Of a stretch of 64,000 bases of DNA, positions 1 to 9,801 are shown piece by piece. Numbering within the stretch: the first letter of the stretch is position 1; each line of letters starts with the position of its first letter. The notes under the pieces were generated by a model. That model was given only the letters and a program-made list of their open reading frames with translations, searched no databases and had not been told where the DNA came from. This stretch comes from Corynebacterium sp. 21KM1197. GTDB lineage: Bacteria > Actinomycetota > Actinomycetes > Mycobacteriales > Mycobacteriaceae. The position numbers and the translations under genes are program-made. The stretch lies in assembly GCF_033783015.1 (NCBI RefSeq), contig NZ_CP123907.1, forward strand, positions 1,674,001 to 1,738,000, given 5' to 3'.

Positions 1-478
1 ACTGGGCGCAGGCAAAGAGGCTGGGTGCCCACCCGGAATGGCCCATCGCGCGCAGCAGAAAGGCATCCAGGCAGGTCTCGGGCTTGGGGTCCTGCTGCAT
101 GGCGGCGAGGGTTTCCACCACCGCATCAAAGAGGAAGGGGTCCTCCCCTGTTTCCGCCACGCACAGCCGCTCCGCGCAATTGACCACCGCGCAGGCGGCG
201 GTGTAGCGGGCGTAATCCTCGATGATCCCGGAGGCGTAATAGGCCACCGTGTCCGCGCCGGTGAGCGTGGCGAGGTTGCGGCCGGGATACAGGTGCACGT
301 CCAGGTGAACAAAGAGCTGCACCCGGGAGCCAAAGCGGGACTTGGAGCGGCGCACCCCCTTGGCCACGGCACGCACCAGGCCGTGGCCCCTGGTCAGCAG
401 CACCACCACACGGTCGGCCTCACCGAAGTCATAGGTGCGCACCACCACGGCGTGATCGCGGTAACTGGGCCTGCGCAC
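1..478 (-). CDS. recO: DNA repair protein RecO, C-terminal part missing (window edge)
   Basis: RecO acts in RecFOR recombinational repair, loading RecA onto SSB-coated single-stranded DNA. Reading the minus strand from GTG at 478 gives VRRPSYRDHAVVVRTYDFGE, followed by GEADRVVVLLTRGHGLVRAV, the typical RecO N-terminal OB-fold. The frame stays open to the window edge, so about 159 residues are visible and the C-terminal helical/zinc region lies outside. The GTG follows directly on the TAG of era with no gap, so the two genes are probably translationally coupled. The era-recO order is normal in actinobacteria. Confidence 0.93.
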   Translation of the reverse strand, partial: MRRPSYRDHAVVVRTYDFGEADRVVVLLTRGHGLVRAVAKGVRRSKSRFGSRVQLFVHLDVHLYPGRNLATLTGADTVAYYASGIIEDYARYTAACAVVNCAERLCVAETGEDPFLFDAVVETLAAMQQDPKPETCLDAFLLRAMGHSGWAPSLFACAQ

Positions 479-1396
479 CTAGAAGCCCAACCTCCCCAGG
501 GCCTTGGGGTCGGACTGCCAGTTCTTGAGCACCTTGATCCGCAGATCCAGGTAGATGTTCTGGCCCAGCAACTCCATGATGGACTTGCGGGAGTTATGGA
601 TAATCCGGCCCATGCGGCGGCCCTTATAGCCGGTGATGATGTCCTTTTGCCCAGGGCGCTCCACGTAGATGATGGCGTGCACGTCCAGCACGCCCTCGCG
701 CTCCTCGTTGGGCAGAATCTCATCGACCTCCACGGCCACGGAGTGCGGCAATTCATCCTTGAGGCCAGAAAGCGCGGCCTCTCGGATGAGTTCCGCGATG
801 CGGGTATCGCGGTCATCGTCGGTGACGTGATCGTCCGGGTACAGCTTGGGGCCCTCCGGCAGGTAGGAGGTGATGACCTCACTGAGCACATCGAGTTGCA
901 GGCCGTCGGTGGCGGAAACGGGCACCACCTCGGAGTCCTCGCCCAACAGTTCGTGCAGGGCCAGCAACTGCGCGCCCACCTGGTCCTTGGACACCGCATC
1001 GATCTTGGTCACCACCCCCACGATCGGGGTGCGCGGAGCCACGGAGCGCACGTTGTCGAGGATCCAGCGATCACCGGGGCCAATCTTCTCATTCGCCGGG
1101 ACGGTCAGGCCGATCACGTCCACGTCCGCGTAGGTGTCCTTCACCGCCGCATTGAGGCGCTCGCCCAGCAGGGTGCGCGGGCGGTGCAGGCCGGGGGTGT
1201 CCACCACCACGATCTGCGCATCCTCGCGATGCACGATTCCCCTGATGGGGTGGCGCGTGGTTTCCGGCTGATCGGCGGTAATGGCGATCTTCTCCCCCAC
1301 CAGCGCATTGGTCAGGGTGGACTTGCCCGTGTTGGGCCGTCCCACAAAACTCAAGAACCCGGAGCGAAAGCCCTCGGGGGTATCTGCAAAGCTCAC
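479..1396 (-). CDS. era: GTPase Era
   Basis: Era is a ribosome-associated GTPase that binds the 3' end of 16S rRNA and helps mature the 30S subunit. The 305-aa product has the usual family length. The P-loop GRPNTGKST is at residues 19-27, DTPG at 66-69 and the G4 motif TKID at 130-133, with a KH-type RNA-binding domain over roughly the last 100 residues. The start is GTG at 1396, preceded by AAGGAGATAG, an ideal ribosome-binding site. It lies in the phoH-ybeY-corC-(pdxY)-era-recO run. Confidence 0.97.
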   Translation of the reverse strand: MSFADTPEGFRSGFLSFVGRPNTGKSTLTNALVGEKIAITADQPETTRHPIRGIVHREDAQIVVVDTPGLHRPRTLLGERLNAAVKDTYADVDVIGLTVPANEKIGPGDRWILDNVRSVAPRTPIVGVVTKIDAVSKDQVGAQLLALHELLGEDSEVVPVSATDGLQLDVLSEVITSYLPEGPKLYPDDHVTDDDRDTRIAELIREAALSGLKDELPHSVAVEVDEILPNEEREGVLDVHAIIYVERPGQKDIITGYKGRRMGRIIHNSRKSIMELLGQNIYLDLRIKVLKNWQSDPKALGRLGF

Positions 1397-1430
1397 CTAT
1401 CTCCTTCAAGCATCACCCGGCGGCGGTCAC

Positions 1431-1456
1431 CTGCATAACAATTCTGCATAACAATA
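1431..1456. repeat. 13-bp tandem direct repeat between pdxY and era
   Basis: CTGCATAACAATT at 1431-1443 is followed immediately by CTGCATAACAATA at 1444-1456, a two-copy head-to-tail repeat differing in the last base. It is AT-rich against a GC-rich background and lies upstream of the era ribosome-binding site. It may be a replication-slippage duplication or a regulatory element. No function can be assigned. Confidence 0.7.
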
Positions 1457-1463
1457 TAGGCCG

Positions 1464-2312
1464 CTAGAGCGCCCGCACCTCGAACTGACACCGGGGCTGG
1501 GCATAGTAATCCTGCGCGGCCACCAGTTCCAATTCCTGGCTCTGCGCCTCATAGGTCACCCGCAGCAGGTCGAACACGCTCGACGCTGTAGCCTCCAGCG
1601 CCTGGCGCGCGTCCCCGGAAGCCGCGTAGTGCCCGGTGAACAGGGCGGCCGCCACATCGCCCGAGCCGTTGCGCTTAAACGGCAGATGCGGGGTCTGCAC
1701 CAGCCACGCGCCGCGATCGTCCACCGCCATCATCTCAATGGTGTCCTGCGGTCGATCCGGGCGCTCCACGGAGGTCACCAGCACAGTGCGCGGGCCCATC
1801 GCGCGGGCGGCGGCCACCGCCGCGAGGGTGGAATCGAGGTCATGGGCCTCGCGCCCGGTGAGGTAGCCCAACTCAAACTGATTGGGGGTGATGATGTCCG
1901 CCGCCGGTACCACCAGATCCCGCAGCAGCGGCGGGATGGCATCATCCACGTGGCAGCCGGACTTGGCGTTACCCATCACGGGATCGCAGGCATACACCGC
2001 CTGGGGATTGGCCTCCTTGACCCTGGCCACCGCGTCCACGATCACCTGGGCAATATCCGCCCCGCCCTGGTAGCCGGACAGCACCGCGTCCACCCGGCTC
2101 AGGGCCCCGCGCTCCGCCATGCCCTCGATCACCTCGGCCACCTGCTCGGCCGGGATCACCGGGCCGCGCCAGGAGCCGTAGCCGGTGTGGTTGGAAAAGT
2201 TCACGGTGTACACCGGCCAGACCTCGTGGCCCAGGCGTTGCAGAGGAAAGACCGCTGCGGAGTTACCCACGTGCCCATAGGCCACGGCGGACTGGATAGA
2301 GAGGATATTCAT
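1464..2312 (-). CDS. pdxY: Pyridoxal kinase PdxY-like
   Basis: Predicted ribokinase-superfamily kinase that phosphorylates pyridoxal with ATP in the vitamin B6 salvage pathway. The 282-aa product begins MNILSIQSAVAYGHVGNSAA, the characteristic PdxY/PdxK N-terminus. It has VYTVNFSNHTGYGSWRG near residue 35, VLSGYQGG near 80, the segment YACDPVMGN, and a C-terminal GSGDVAAALF anion-hole motif with the catalytic Asp. The ATG at 2312 is preceded by AGAGGG, only a few bases after the corC-like stop, so it is probably co-transcribed. PdxY rather than PdxK is favoured by the N-terminus. Confidence 0.93.
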   Translation of the reverse strand: MNILSIQSAVAYGHVGNSAAVFPLQRLGHEVWPVYTVNFSNHTGYGSWRGPVIPAEQVAEVIEGMAERGALSRVDAVLSGYQGGADIAQVIVDAVARVKEANPQAVYACDPVMGNAKSGCHVDDAIPPLLRDLVVPAADIITPNQFELGYLTGREAHDLDSTLAAVAAARAMGPRTVLVTSVERPDRPQDTIEMMAVDDRGAWLVQTPHLPFKRNGSGDVAAALFTGHYAASGDARQALEATASSVFDLLRVTYEAQSQELELVAAQDYYAQPRCQFEVRAL

Positions 2313-2317
2313 GCCCT

Positions 2318-3679
2318 CTATCGTGCGGTATGGCCGCCCTCGGTGCCAACCTCGCCCCCGGTATCCGGGCTGGCCTCCGCCTCGGGGTCGGGCACCTCCA
2401 CCACCACGTGCCGCACCCTCACGCGGCCCCGACGGTCGTGCCCGCCCTCGGTGCGCAGCCGCAGGCCCGATACCTCCACGGTGGAACCGGGCAGCGGTAC
2501 CCGGCCCATGCCGTAGGCCACCAGGCCCGCGATGGTATCCACCTGATCGCGGGTTTCCTCGTCAAAGTCCAGCTTCTCGCCCAACTGCTCGTGCACCTCC
2601 TCTTCGAGGTCATCGAGGGATACGCGCGCCACCACGCGGAAGGTGCGCGGGCCGATCTTCTCGATGGGCACCTCCTCGGTGCCGTCATACTCATCGGTGA
2701 TCTCGCCCACGATCTCCTCCAGCACATCCTCCATGGAAATCATGCCGGCTATGCCGCCGTACTCGTCCACCAGCATTGCCAGGTGATTGTGGTCGCGCTG
2801 CATGTCGTGCAGGGTGGCGTCCAGCGGCTTGGAGTCCGGGATAAACACCGCATCGCGCATGACATCCGCCACCTTCACCGAGCGGCCCCCATCGCTCATG
2901 TGATAGGTCCGCGCCACCAGGTCCTTGAGGTAGACCACGCCCACGATGTCATCAATGTTCTCTCCCACCACGGGAATCCGGGAATGGCCCGAGCGCACGC
3001 ACAGGGTGGTGGCCTGCCCGGCGGTTTTTGTCCCCTCAATCCAGATCATCTCCGGGCGGGGAACCATTACCTGCCGCGCGGTGGTGGAGGCCAGGTCAAA
3101 GATGTTCTGAATCATGCGGCGTTCTTCCACCTCCACCACGCCGTGTTCCTGGGCCATGTCCACCATCTCGCGCAGTTCCACCTCGGTGGCATAAGGGCCA
3201 TCGCGGAAACCGCGCCCGGGGGCCAGGGCGTTGCCCATCGCAATGAGCAGGCGCGTCACCGGGCCGAGCACCGTGCCCACCGCACCCAGTAACACCGCCG
3301 CCCGCAGGGAAATGGAATACGGGTTCTGCCGCCCGGCCGTGCGGGAAAACACCCCCACCACCACGAAGCTCACCAGGGTGACCCCTCCGATGGCAGCGGC
3401 AAAGGCCCAGGCCTGCGAGTCGATGAGGCTAAAGGCAAGCGACGCCGCGAATACCGCCGCAGCGGCGTCGAGAAGCGTGTGCAGCAGCACCAGGAGGTTG
3501 ATGTGATCTGCCCGGCGTTCCAGCACGGCGAGCAATCGACGCGCCCCCGGCCGCTCCTCCTGCACCAGTTGTTCCACCCGTGCGCGGGAGATGGAGGAAA
3601 CGGCGGACTCGACGGTGCCCAGCAATCCCGCGAAGATCAGGGAGACTAGGGTGGCGCAGGCAAGAAAGAGCGGGGTCAT
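2318..3679 (-). CDS. CorC/HlyC-type CBS-domain membrane protein
   Basis: This 453-aa protein has the DUF21 (CNNM-like) architecture. A membrane N-terminus occupies about residues 1-140, a CBS-domain pair lies around 200-320 (including [14 protein letters not shown] and [20 protein letters not shown]), and a CorC_HlyC domain follows at about 350-430. The family is linked to magnesium/cobalt efflux and is often misnamed hemolysin. The ATG overlaps the ybeY stop as ATGA, so translation is coupled. The divalent-cation role is from the family, not from this sequence. Confidence 0.93.
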   Translation of the reverse strand: MTPLFLACATLVSLIFAGLLGTVESAVSSISRARVEQLVQEERPGARRLLAVLERRADHINLLVLLHTLLDAAAAVFAASLAFSLIDSQAWAFAAAIGGVTLVSFVVVGVFSRTAGRQNPYSISLRAAVLLGAVGTVLGPVTRLLIAMGNALAPGRGFRDGPYATEVELREMVDMAQEHGVVEVEERRMIQNIFDLASTTARQVMVPRPEMIWIEGTKTAGQATTLCVRSGHSRIPVVGENIDDIVGVVYLKDLVARTYHMSDGGRSVKVADVMRDAVFIPDSKPLDATLHDMQRDHNHLAMLVDEYGGIAGMISMEDVLEEIVGEITDEYDGTEEVPIEKIGPRTFRVVARVSLDDLEEEVHEQLGEKLDFDEETRDQVDTIAGLVAYGMGRVPLPGSTVEVSGLRLRTEGGHDRRGRVRVRHVVVEVPDPEAEASPDTGGEVGTEGGHTAR

Positions 3680-4278
3680 GGGTTCTTGGGCTCCCCGATC
3701 GCGGGAATCCCGCCGCCCGGCACCTGCTCGTCCAGGGCGGCCCTATCGGCGGCCGTGGGAAAGGCCCCCGCGCCGCTGGGCTTGGGCTGGTATTCCACCC
3801 CGCGCGCGGAGACATCATCGTACCAGTCCGCGAGCAGATCATTTTGGAGGGCGAACATCTCGCGCTCCTCGGCCGCCGTGGCGTGATCGTAACCCAGCAG
3901 GTGCAGGCAGCCGTGCGTGGTGAGCAGGGCGAGTTCGTGATCCAGGCCGTGCCCGGCCACCTCCGCCTGGCGCAGCGCAAACTCCGGGCACAGGACAATA
4001 TCACCCAGCATCTGCGGGCCGGGATCGGTGGCGTCCGGGCGCTGCCCGCGCTGTCCGGGGGTGAGTTCGTCCATCGGGAAACTCATCACGTCGGTGGGGC
4101 CTTCCAGGTCCATCCACCGCACGTGCAGATCCGCGATGGTCTCTAGATCCACGATCGTGATGGTGAGTTCCGCGTCCGGGTGAATGTCCATGCGCCCCAG
4201 GGTGAAGGAGGCGACGTCGATAAGCATCTCCTCATTGACCCCCGGATAGCCGGACTCGTTGAATACCTCAATGCTCAT
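3676..4278 (-). CDS. ybeY: Endoribonuclease YbeY (16S rRNA maturation)
   Basis: YbeY is a zinc-dependent single-strand endoribonuclease acting in 16S rRNA 3' processing and ribosome quality control. The 200-aa product carries the metal site [11 protein letters not shown] at residues 122-132 (His122, His126, His132). [10 protein letters not shown] strand motif is near residue 63. The roughly 40-residue C-terminal tail is typical of corynebacterial members. The ATG overlaps the phoH stop by 4 nt and is preceded by GGAAGGG. The gene carries a minus-strand copy of GCTTATCGACG at 4215-4225, encoding Leu-Ile-Asp-Val. Confidence 0.97.
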   Translation of the reverse strand: MSIEVFNESGYPGVNEEMLIDVASFTLGRMDIHPDAELTITIVDLETIADLHVRWMDLEGPTDVMSFPMDELTPGQRGQRPDATDPGPQMLGDIVLCPEFALRQAEVAGHGLDHELALLTTHGCLHLLGYDHATAAEEREMFALQNDLLADWYDDVSARGVEYQPKPSGAGAFPTAADRAALDEQVPGGGIPAIGEPKNP

Positions 4279-5267
4279 CGCTGCCCTTCCTCATACTCCT
4301 GATATGCCTCCACGATCTTGCCCACCAGGGCGTGCCGCACCACGTCCGCGCTGCCGAGTTCCGCGAAGTACACGTCCGGCACCCCGCGCAGAATCTCGCG
4401 CACCCCGCGCAGGCCGGAACGCTGCCCGCCGGGAAGATCCACCTGGGTGACGTCGCCGGTGACCACCATCGTGGAACCAAAGCCCAGGCGGGTGAGAAAC
4501 ATCTTCATCTGCTCGCGGGTGGTGTTCTGCGCCTCGTCCAGGATCACAAAGGAATTGCTCAGCGTGCGCCCGCGCATGTACGCCAGCGGGGCTACCTCGA
4601 TGATCCCGGCCTCCATGAGCTTGGGGATCGTCTCCGGCTCCACCATGTCCCGCAGCGCGTCGTGCAAGGGCCGCAGGTACGGGTCGATCTTCTCCCCCAG
4701 CGTGCCGGGCAGAAAGCCCAACTTCTCCCCGGCCTCCACCGCAGGCCGGGTCAGGATGATGCGATTGACCTCCTTGGCTTGCAGCGCCTGCACGGCCTTG
4801 GCCATCGCCAAATAGGTCTTGCCGGAACCCGCGGGGCCGATACCAAAGGTGATGGTGTGGGCGTCAATCGCGTCCACGTAGGCTTTCTGCCCCAGGGTCT
4901 TGGGGCGAATCACCTTGCCCCGGCGCGCCACGATCTCCGCGCCCGCCAACTGCGCCGCGGACTCCGGGGCCTCGGCGGACACGATCGCCACCGTATGCCG
5001 CACGCTATCGGGGGTAATCACCACCCCGCGCCGCGCGGTGGCCTGCAACTCCGCCAGGGCGCGCTTGGCGCGCTGCACCTCGGGCCCGGGGCCGGTAAGG
5101 CTCACCTCGTTGCCGCGCGCAAAGAAATCGCAGTCGATCAGATCGCTGAGCACCCGTATGTGTTGATCGTTGATCCCCAGCACGTACGGAGCCACGGCGT
5201 CATCCAGGCTGATCCTTGCCGTGACCACGGCCACGGGTTGCCTCTGCTTCTGCGTAGTTCCTGCCAC
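4275..5267 (-). CDS. phoH: PhoH-like ATPase
   Basis: P-loop ATPase of the PhoH/YbeZ family, functionally tied to YbeY in RNA metabolism. The 330-aa product has a KH-like N-terminal region, Walker A GPAGSGKT at residues 144-151, and Walker B/DEAQ-type [11 protein letters not shown] near 235, followed by [15 protein letters not shown]. The GTG at 5267 lies 12 nt after the rsmE TAG. No strong Shine-Dalgarno sequence is visible, so coupling to rsmE is likely. Fused or adjacent YbeY is the standard neighbourhood. Confidence 0.95.
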   Translation of the reverse strand: MAGTTQKQRQPVAVVTARISLDDAVAPYVLGINDQHIRVLSDLIDCDFFARGNEVSLTGPGPEVQRAKRALAELQATARRGVVITPDSVRHTVAIVSAEAPESAAQLAGAEIVARRGKVIRPKTLGQKAYVDAIDAHTITFGIGPAGSGKTYLAMAKAVQALQAKEVNRIILTRPAVEAGEKLGFLPGTLGEKIDPYLRPLHDALRDMVEPETIPKLMEAGIIEVAPLAYMRGRTLSNSFVILDEAQNTTREQMKMFLTRLGFGSTMVVTGDVTQVDLPGGQRSGLRGVREILRGVPDVYFAELGSADVVRHALVGKIVEAYQEYEEGQR

Positions 5268-5278
5268 GGCGCACTAGC

Positions 5279-6025
5279 CTACCAGCGGGAGGTGAGCACC
5301 CCGAGGGCGGCAAGACCCACCATCGCCGCGCTCGCCGTGCGCAAGACCTCCGGCCCCAGCCGCACGGGCACCGCCCCGGCCCGGCGCAATCGCTCGGCCT
5401 CCTCCTCACCGATACCGCCCTCCGGGCCCACGATGAGGTAAAGGTGCTCGGCGTCAAGATCGCACTCGGCCAGCGGGCTAGCGGCCGCCTCGTGCAGCAG
5501 CAACGCCCTCGCCTCCGGCTCGGCGCGCAGCAGGTCGATCAGCCCCGCCGTGTCCACCGGGGCGGCCACCTCGGGAACCCGCGCGCGGCGCGCCTGCTTG
5601 GCCGCCTCCCGGGCGGCGGCCTGCCACTTCTCCCGGCCCTTCTTCTCCTTGGTCCCCGCCCACCGGGCCACGCAGCGCTCCGCCTGCCAGGGCACAAAGG
5701 CATCGGCCCCGGCCTGGGTGGCAAGGTCGATCGCCAACTCCGAGCGCTCGGCCTTGGGCAGCGCCTGCACCACCGTGACCCTGGGGCGCGGTGGCTCCTC
5801 CACCGCGAGGCTTTCCACCTCCGCGCGCAGGCTGGTCTTGCCCTCCACGGCGCGCACCACCGCCACGGCGCGTACCCCACGGGTATCCACCAGTTCCACG
5901 CGCTCACCTACGCGGATGCGCTTCACGGTCACCGCGTGGCGGCCCTCGGGGCCATCGAGCCCCAACGTGGTGCCGGGCAGGGTCTCGGCGCTCAGCGCCT
6001 CGCAGAGGAAAACGGGAAGGGACAT
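5279..6025 (-). CDS. rsmE: 16S rRNA m3U1498 methyltransferase RsmE
   Basis: RsmE uses S-adenosylmethionine to methylate N3 of U1498 in 16S rRNA and is a SPOUT-class enzyme with a C-terminal trefoil knot. The 248-aa product has the PUA-like N-terminus with the GPEGRHAVTVKRIRVGE segment. It has the SPOUT motifs VQALPKAERSELAIDLATQAG near residue 108 and LIVGPEGGIGEEEAE near 197, then VRLGPEVLRTASA. It sits between dnaJ2 and phoH, the usual actinobacterial place. Confidence 0.96.
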   Translation of the reverse strand: MSLPVFLCEALSAETLPGTTLGLDGPEGRHAVTVKRIRVGERVELVDTRGVRAVAVVRAVEGKTSLRAEVESLAVEEPPRPRVTVVQALPKAERSELAIDLATQAGADAFVPWQAERCVARWAGTKEKKGREKWQAAAREAAKQARRARVPEVAAPVDTAGLIDLLRAEPEARALLLHEAAASPLAECDLDAEHLYLIVGPEGGIGEEEAERLRRAGAVPVRLGPEVLRTASAAMVGLAALGVLTSRW

Positions 6026-6061
6026 CTGCTGCTTCGCCTATATCTCGTGTGTCCTACTGCT

Positions 6062-7198
6062 CTACTTGCGGAACTTATTGCGCAGGCGGCTGAACAAGCT
6101 CTCCTCCGCGTCATCGCTGCGCTGCACCGAGGCGGAATCGCGGCAATGATCGCGCATCTCCGTGAGCAGGGAGCGGGTGCGCTCATCGAGGTCGGTGGGC
6201 ACCACCACGTCGATGTGCGCCAGCATGTCCCCGTGGCCCTCGCGGCGCAGGTGCGGCATACCGGCCTCATCAATGCGCAGGCGGGCGGCGGGCTGGGTAC
6301 CGGGCTCGATGGTGAGTTCCCGCTCCTGTCCGTCAAGGCCTTGGATATTCACGGTGGTGCCCAGGGCCGCATCGACCATGGGCACTCTCAGCGTCAGGTG
6401 TAGGTCATCGCCCTCGCGCTCGAACACGGGGTGCTCGCGGGTGGCCACCTCCACGTATAGGTCACCGGCCGGGCCACCGCCGTGGCCCACCTCGCCCGCC
6501 CCAGACATGCGGATACGCATACCGCTGGAGATACCGGCGGGCACCGCCACCGTCAGATCCCGGCGCGAACGCACCCGTCCCTCCCCATCGCACTTGTGGC
6601 AGGGATCCTGAATAATCTCGCCGTAGCCGTGGCAGGTAGAACACTCGCGGGTGGTCATCACGTTGCCCAGGAAGGAGCGCTGCACCTCCTGTACCTCGCC
6701 CATGCCGTGACACCGCTCGCAGGTCACGGCCTGAGCCTTGGACTCCGAGCCGGACCCCTCGCAGCGATCGCACAGGATGGCGGTATCCACCGTGACCTCG
6801 CGGCGCACGCCCGCGTAGGCATCCTCCAGGCTAATATCCATGCGCAGCAGGGCATCATTGCCCGGCTGCACGCGCGAACGCGGGCCCCGGGAGGCGGCCC
6901 CGCCGCCAAAGAATGCCTCGAAAATATCGCCCAGGCCGCCACCGGCAAAACCGCCCGCACCGGGGCCGGGCTGCCCGCCCTGGGCCAGGGGATCCCCGCC
7001 CATGTCCACGATCCGCCGCTTTTCTGGATCCGTTAATACCTCATAGGCGGTGGAGACCTCCTTGAACTTCTCCGCCGCCTCCTCCGAGGGATTCACATCC
7101 GGGTGATACTTCCTAGCGAGGGAACGATAGGCCTTTTTAATCTCCTGATCCGTCGCGGAGGAACTTACGCCCAAAATGCCGTAGTAATCACGAGCCAC
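6062..7198 (-). CDS. dnaJ: Co-chaperone DnaJ2
   Basis: Type I J-domain protein that stimulates DnaK ATPase and delivers substrates. The 378-aa product has an N-terminal J domain ([10 protein letters not shown]) with HPD at residues 32-34 and a Gly-rich linker. Four CxxCxGxG-type zinc-binding repeats follow ([32 protein letters not shown]), then the C-terminal substrate-binding domain. It lies just downstream of hrcA, matching the DnaJ2 locus of corynebacteria and mycobacteria. The start is GTG at 7198. A TATAAC sequence sits immediately upstream, so a separate start of transcription is possible. Confidence 0.97.
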   Translation of the reverse strand: MARDYYGILGVSSSATDQEIKKAYRSLARKYHPDVNPSEEAAEKFKEVSTAYEVLTDPEKRRIVDMGGDPLAQGGQPGPGAGGFAGGGLGDIFEAFFGGGAASRGPRSRVQPGNDALLRMDISLEDAYAGVRREVTVDTAILCDRCEGSGSESKAQAVTCERCHGMGEVQEVQRSFLGNVMTTRECSTCHGYGEIIQDPCHKCDGEGRVRSRRDLTVAVPAGISSGMRIRMSGAGEVGHGGGPAGDLYVEVATREHPVFEREGDDLHLTLRVPMVDAALGTTVNIQGLDGQERELTIEPGTQPAARLRIDEAGMPHLRREGHGDMLAHIDVVVPTDLDERTRSLLTEMRDHCRDSASVQRSDDAEESLFSRLRNKFRK

Positions 7199-7257
7199 AG
7201 TTATACGGTGCTTCCTAGTCGGTGCCAGTACATACCCGAGACAGTGTAATAGCGCCC

Positions 7258-8286
7258 CTACTTGACCGCGAGCACCCTGCTGACGTACCTCGCCACCGCC
7301 GAGACCTTGGACATCGTGCCCGTGTAATCCATGTACGTGGGCCCCACCACGCCCAGGCCACCCAGGGAGGCGCCGTCCGCACCGTAGGCGGTGGTGACTA
7401 CCGACGCCCCGTGGAACTCCTCGTTCTCATTCTCCCCGCCAATGCGCACATTGACGTAGCCGAGTTCGGGGGCATCGGCAAGCAGGCGCAGCACCACCAC
7501 CTGCTCCTCCAAGGCGTCCAGCACCATCGGCAGGTTCTCCGGGAGGTCATAGGACATGCGGGTCAGGTGCGAAGTGCCAGCCAGGATGAGGCGATCGGTG
7601 GGCTGTTCCACCAGCGTTTCAATGAGCACGGTGCAGGTGCGGGTGAGCACCCCGCGCAGATCGTCCGGGCCCTGAAGCATGAGGTCGCTCAACCGCACGG
7701 AGGCCTCCGCGAACTTCTGCCCCTCCAGCACAGCATTGAGCGTGTGCCGCAAACGCGCCACCTGATCCTCGCTCACCGGCTCGTCTAGGGCCACGTTGCG
7801 CTGCTCCACCCGCCCGGTATCGGTGATGAGCACCAACAGCAGCCGCACCGGGGAGAGCGCCACCACCTCGCAGTGCTTGATCTTGGACACCGTGAGCGTG
7901 GGTAACTGCACCATCGCCACCTGGCGGGTGAGTTGGCTGAGCAACTGCACGGAGCGTCGCAGCACATCCTCCAGATCAATGCCCGCTTCCAGGAAGTTCA
8001 AGATGGCGCGGCGCTCCGGGGCGGAGAGGGGCGCGAGTTCATGAATGGAATCCACAAACTTCCGGTACCCCTTTTCCGTGGGAATACGCCCGGAACTGGC
8101 GTGCTGCTGCTGGATATAACCCTCCGATTCCAGCACCGCCATGTCATTACGAATGGTGGCGGAGGAGACGTTGAGTTTGTGGCGTTCCAGCAGTGCCTTG
8201 GAGCCCACCGGCTCCTGCGAGGCAATGTAATCCGCCACGATGGCGCGCAGCACCTCGCGGCGGCGCTGATCGGTGGCACCGGCCAT
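7258..8286 (-). CDS. hrcA: Heat-inducible transcription repressor HrcA
   Basis: HrcA represses chaperonin genes by binding CIRCE inverted repeats and is modulated by GroEL. The 342-aa product begins with a winged-helix DNA-binding region ([21 protein letters not shown], then [15 protein letters not shown] near residue 36). A GAF-like HrcA domain with the [19 protein letters not shown] segment follows. The ATG at 8286 is preceded by GGAGGTG. No CIRCE element (TTAGCACTC-N9-GAGTGCTAA) was seen in this window, so its targets should lie elsewhere. Confidence 0.97.
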   Translation of the reverse strand: MAGATDQRRREVLRAIVADYIASQEPVGSKALLERHKLNVSSATIRNDMAVLESEGYIQQQHASSGRIPTEKGYRKFVDSIHELAPLSAPERRAILNFLEAGIDLEDVLRRSVQLLSQLTRQVAMVQLPTLTVSKIKHCEVVALSPVRLLLVLITDTGRVEQRNVALDEPVSEDQVARLRHTLNAVLEGQKFAEASVRLSDLMLQGPDDLRGVLTRTCTVLIETLVEQPTDRLILAGTSHLTRMSYDLPENLPMVLDALEEQVVVLRLLADAPELGYVNVRIGGENENEEFHGASVVTTAYGADGASLGGLGVVGPTYMDYTGTMSKVSAVARYVSRVLAVK

Positions 8287-8496
8287 GTTCTTCGCACCTC
8301 CGTGATCGCTTCCGCTGCGGTTTTCTCCCCGCGTGGGGTTCTTCCGGAAAATAGTCTACGTAATGACCGGGAGGTTCTTCCAGGAGTTTCCCGCCAGCGG
8401 CTTCCGGTTCATGGCCGAGGGTTTTGCGGTGTTCGCCGCCACCGGGGCCGCCCTCTCCCCTCGGCTTACCAACACCTCGGCCTCGCCCCGGCCTGC

Positions 8497-9777
8497 TTAC
8501 CTCGCCGTCTCCTCCGCCACCAGCAGGTCCGCCACGATTCCATCGGCAAAGAGCCGCCCGGCCTCGGTCACCGCCACGCGCCGCTGGGACCGCACCGTGG
8601 CGAGTGCCGCGCCGTCGGCCGCTGCGTCCTCCGGGCTGGCGCTGGCGGGGCCAGATAGCGGCGTCGCCAGTCGCTCGCCCAGCCCGTCCTCGCCCTCCTC
8701 CGGGAGGAGCCGCAACAGGCCGCGCCGCAAATAATCCTCCGCCACCGGCCACGCCTGGGGCGCGATCCACCCGGCGGGCACTCCCCGGCGCATGCGTAGT
8801 CCCAGCATGAGGCGCTCGGTGCGCTGATCCTGCTCGGTCAGCCGCTCGCTTTCTTTCAGGGGCAGCCGCCCCTCCGCCACCGCGCGCGCATAGGTGGCCG
8901 GGTGCTTGAGGTGATAAAAACGCTCGCCGTCGATATGGGAGTGCGCCCCCGGCCCCGCCCCCCACCACTGGCCGTTGAGCCAGTAGATCTCGTTGTGGCG
9001 GCACTCCCCGCCAGGGCGCGCCCAGTTGGAAACCTCGTACCATTCCATGCCCGCCTCGCGCAGGTAGGAGTCGATCATCTCGTAGCGGGTGGCCAGTACG
9101 TCATCCTGCGGGGCGGGCAGTTCGCCCCGGCGCACCTTGCGCGCCATGCGGGTGCCGTCCTCCACGATGAGGGAATAGGCGGAAACGTGATCCACCCCTG
9201 CCCCCACGATGGCCTCCAGGGTGGCCCGCACGTCCGCGTCCGTCTCCGTGGGGGTGCCGTAGATCATGTCCAGGTTCACGTGCTCGAAGCCCGCCGCCAG
9301 TGCCTCACGCGCCGCCTGCACCGCGCGCCCCGGGGTATGACGCCGCTCCAGGATGGCCAGCACGTGCGGGGCGGCGGACTGCATTCCCAAAGACACCCTG
9401 GTAAAACCCGCCTCCAGCAGCCCCGCAAAGAACTCCGGGGAGGTGGATTCCGGGTTGGATTCCGTGGTGACCTCCGCCCCGGCCTCGATGCCAAAGGAAC
9501 CCCGCACCGCCGCGAGCAGGCGGCTAAGCCCCTCCGCCCCCAGCAGGGAGGGGGTGCCGCCACCCACGAACACCGTCTGCGCCGGGCGCGCCAGTCCGCG
9601 CTCCGCAAGGGAGCGCGCGGCAAGGTCTAGTTCCTTTTCCAGGGCGTCCAGGTAACTCTCCGGGGAGGCCGAGGTGCCCAGCTCCCCGGGGGTGTAGGTG
9701 TTGAAGTCGCAGTAGCCGCAGCGCGTGGCGCAAAAGGGCACGTGCACGTACACGCCAAAGGGATCGTCCTGGTTCAT
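8497..9777 (-). CDS. hemW: Radical SAM protein HemW (HemN-like)
   Basis: HemW is a radical-SAM heme chaperone related to oxygen-independent coproporphyrinogen III oxidase. The iron-sulfur site CATRCGYC (CX3CX2C) lies near residue 16, followed by VFVGGGTPSLLG, the SAM-binding VTTESNPEST segment and the HemN C-terminal domain. I chose ATG at 9777 over GTG at 9783, because TAGGGT ends 7 nt before that ATG. This would give a leaderless transcript and a start of MNQDDPFGVYVHVPFC. About 210 bp between it and hrcA hold no convincing gene. Confidence 0.93.
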   Translation of the reverse strand: MNQDDPFGVYVHVPFCATRCGYCDFNTYTPGELGTSASPESYLDALEKELDLAARSLAERGLARPAQTVFVGGGTPSLLGAEGLSRLLAAVRGSFGIEAGAEVTTESNPESTSPEFFAGLLEAGFTRVSLGMQSAAPHVLAILERRHTPGRAVQAAREALAAGFEHVNLDMIYGTPTETDADVRATLEAIVGAGVDHVSAYSLIVEDGTRMARKVRRGELPAPQDDVLATRYEMIDSYLREAGMEWYEVSNWARPGGECRHNEIYWLNGQWWGAGPGAHSHIDGERFYHLKHPATYARAVAEGRLPLKESERLTEQDQRTERLMLGLRMRRGVPAGWIAPQAWPVAEDYLRRGLLRLLPEEGEDGLGERLATPLSGPASASPEDAAADGAALATVRSQRRVAVTEAGRLFADGIVADLLVAEETAR

Positions 9778-9801
9778 GGGCACTACCCTAGGCCAGGGCG
9801 T

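Noticed and set aside
38-1438. 466-aa open frame antisense to era and recO
   Set aside because: Both opposite-strand genes are clear housekeeping genes; the frame has no recognisable domain.
7258-8496. CIRCE element near hrcA
   Set aside because: No TTAGCACTC-N9-GAGTGCTAA sequence was found here or elsewhere in the window.
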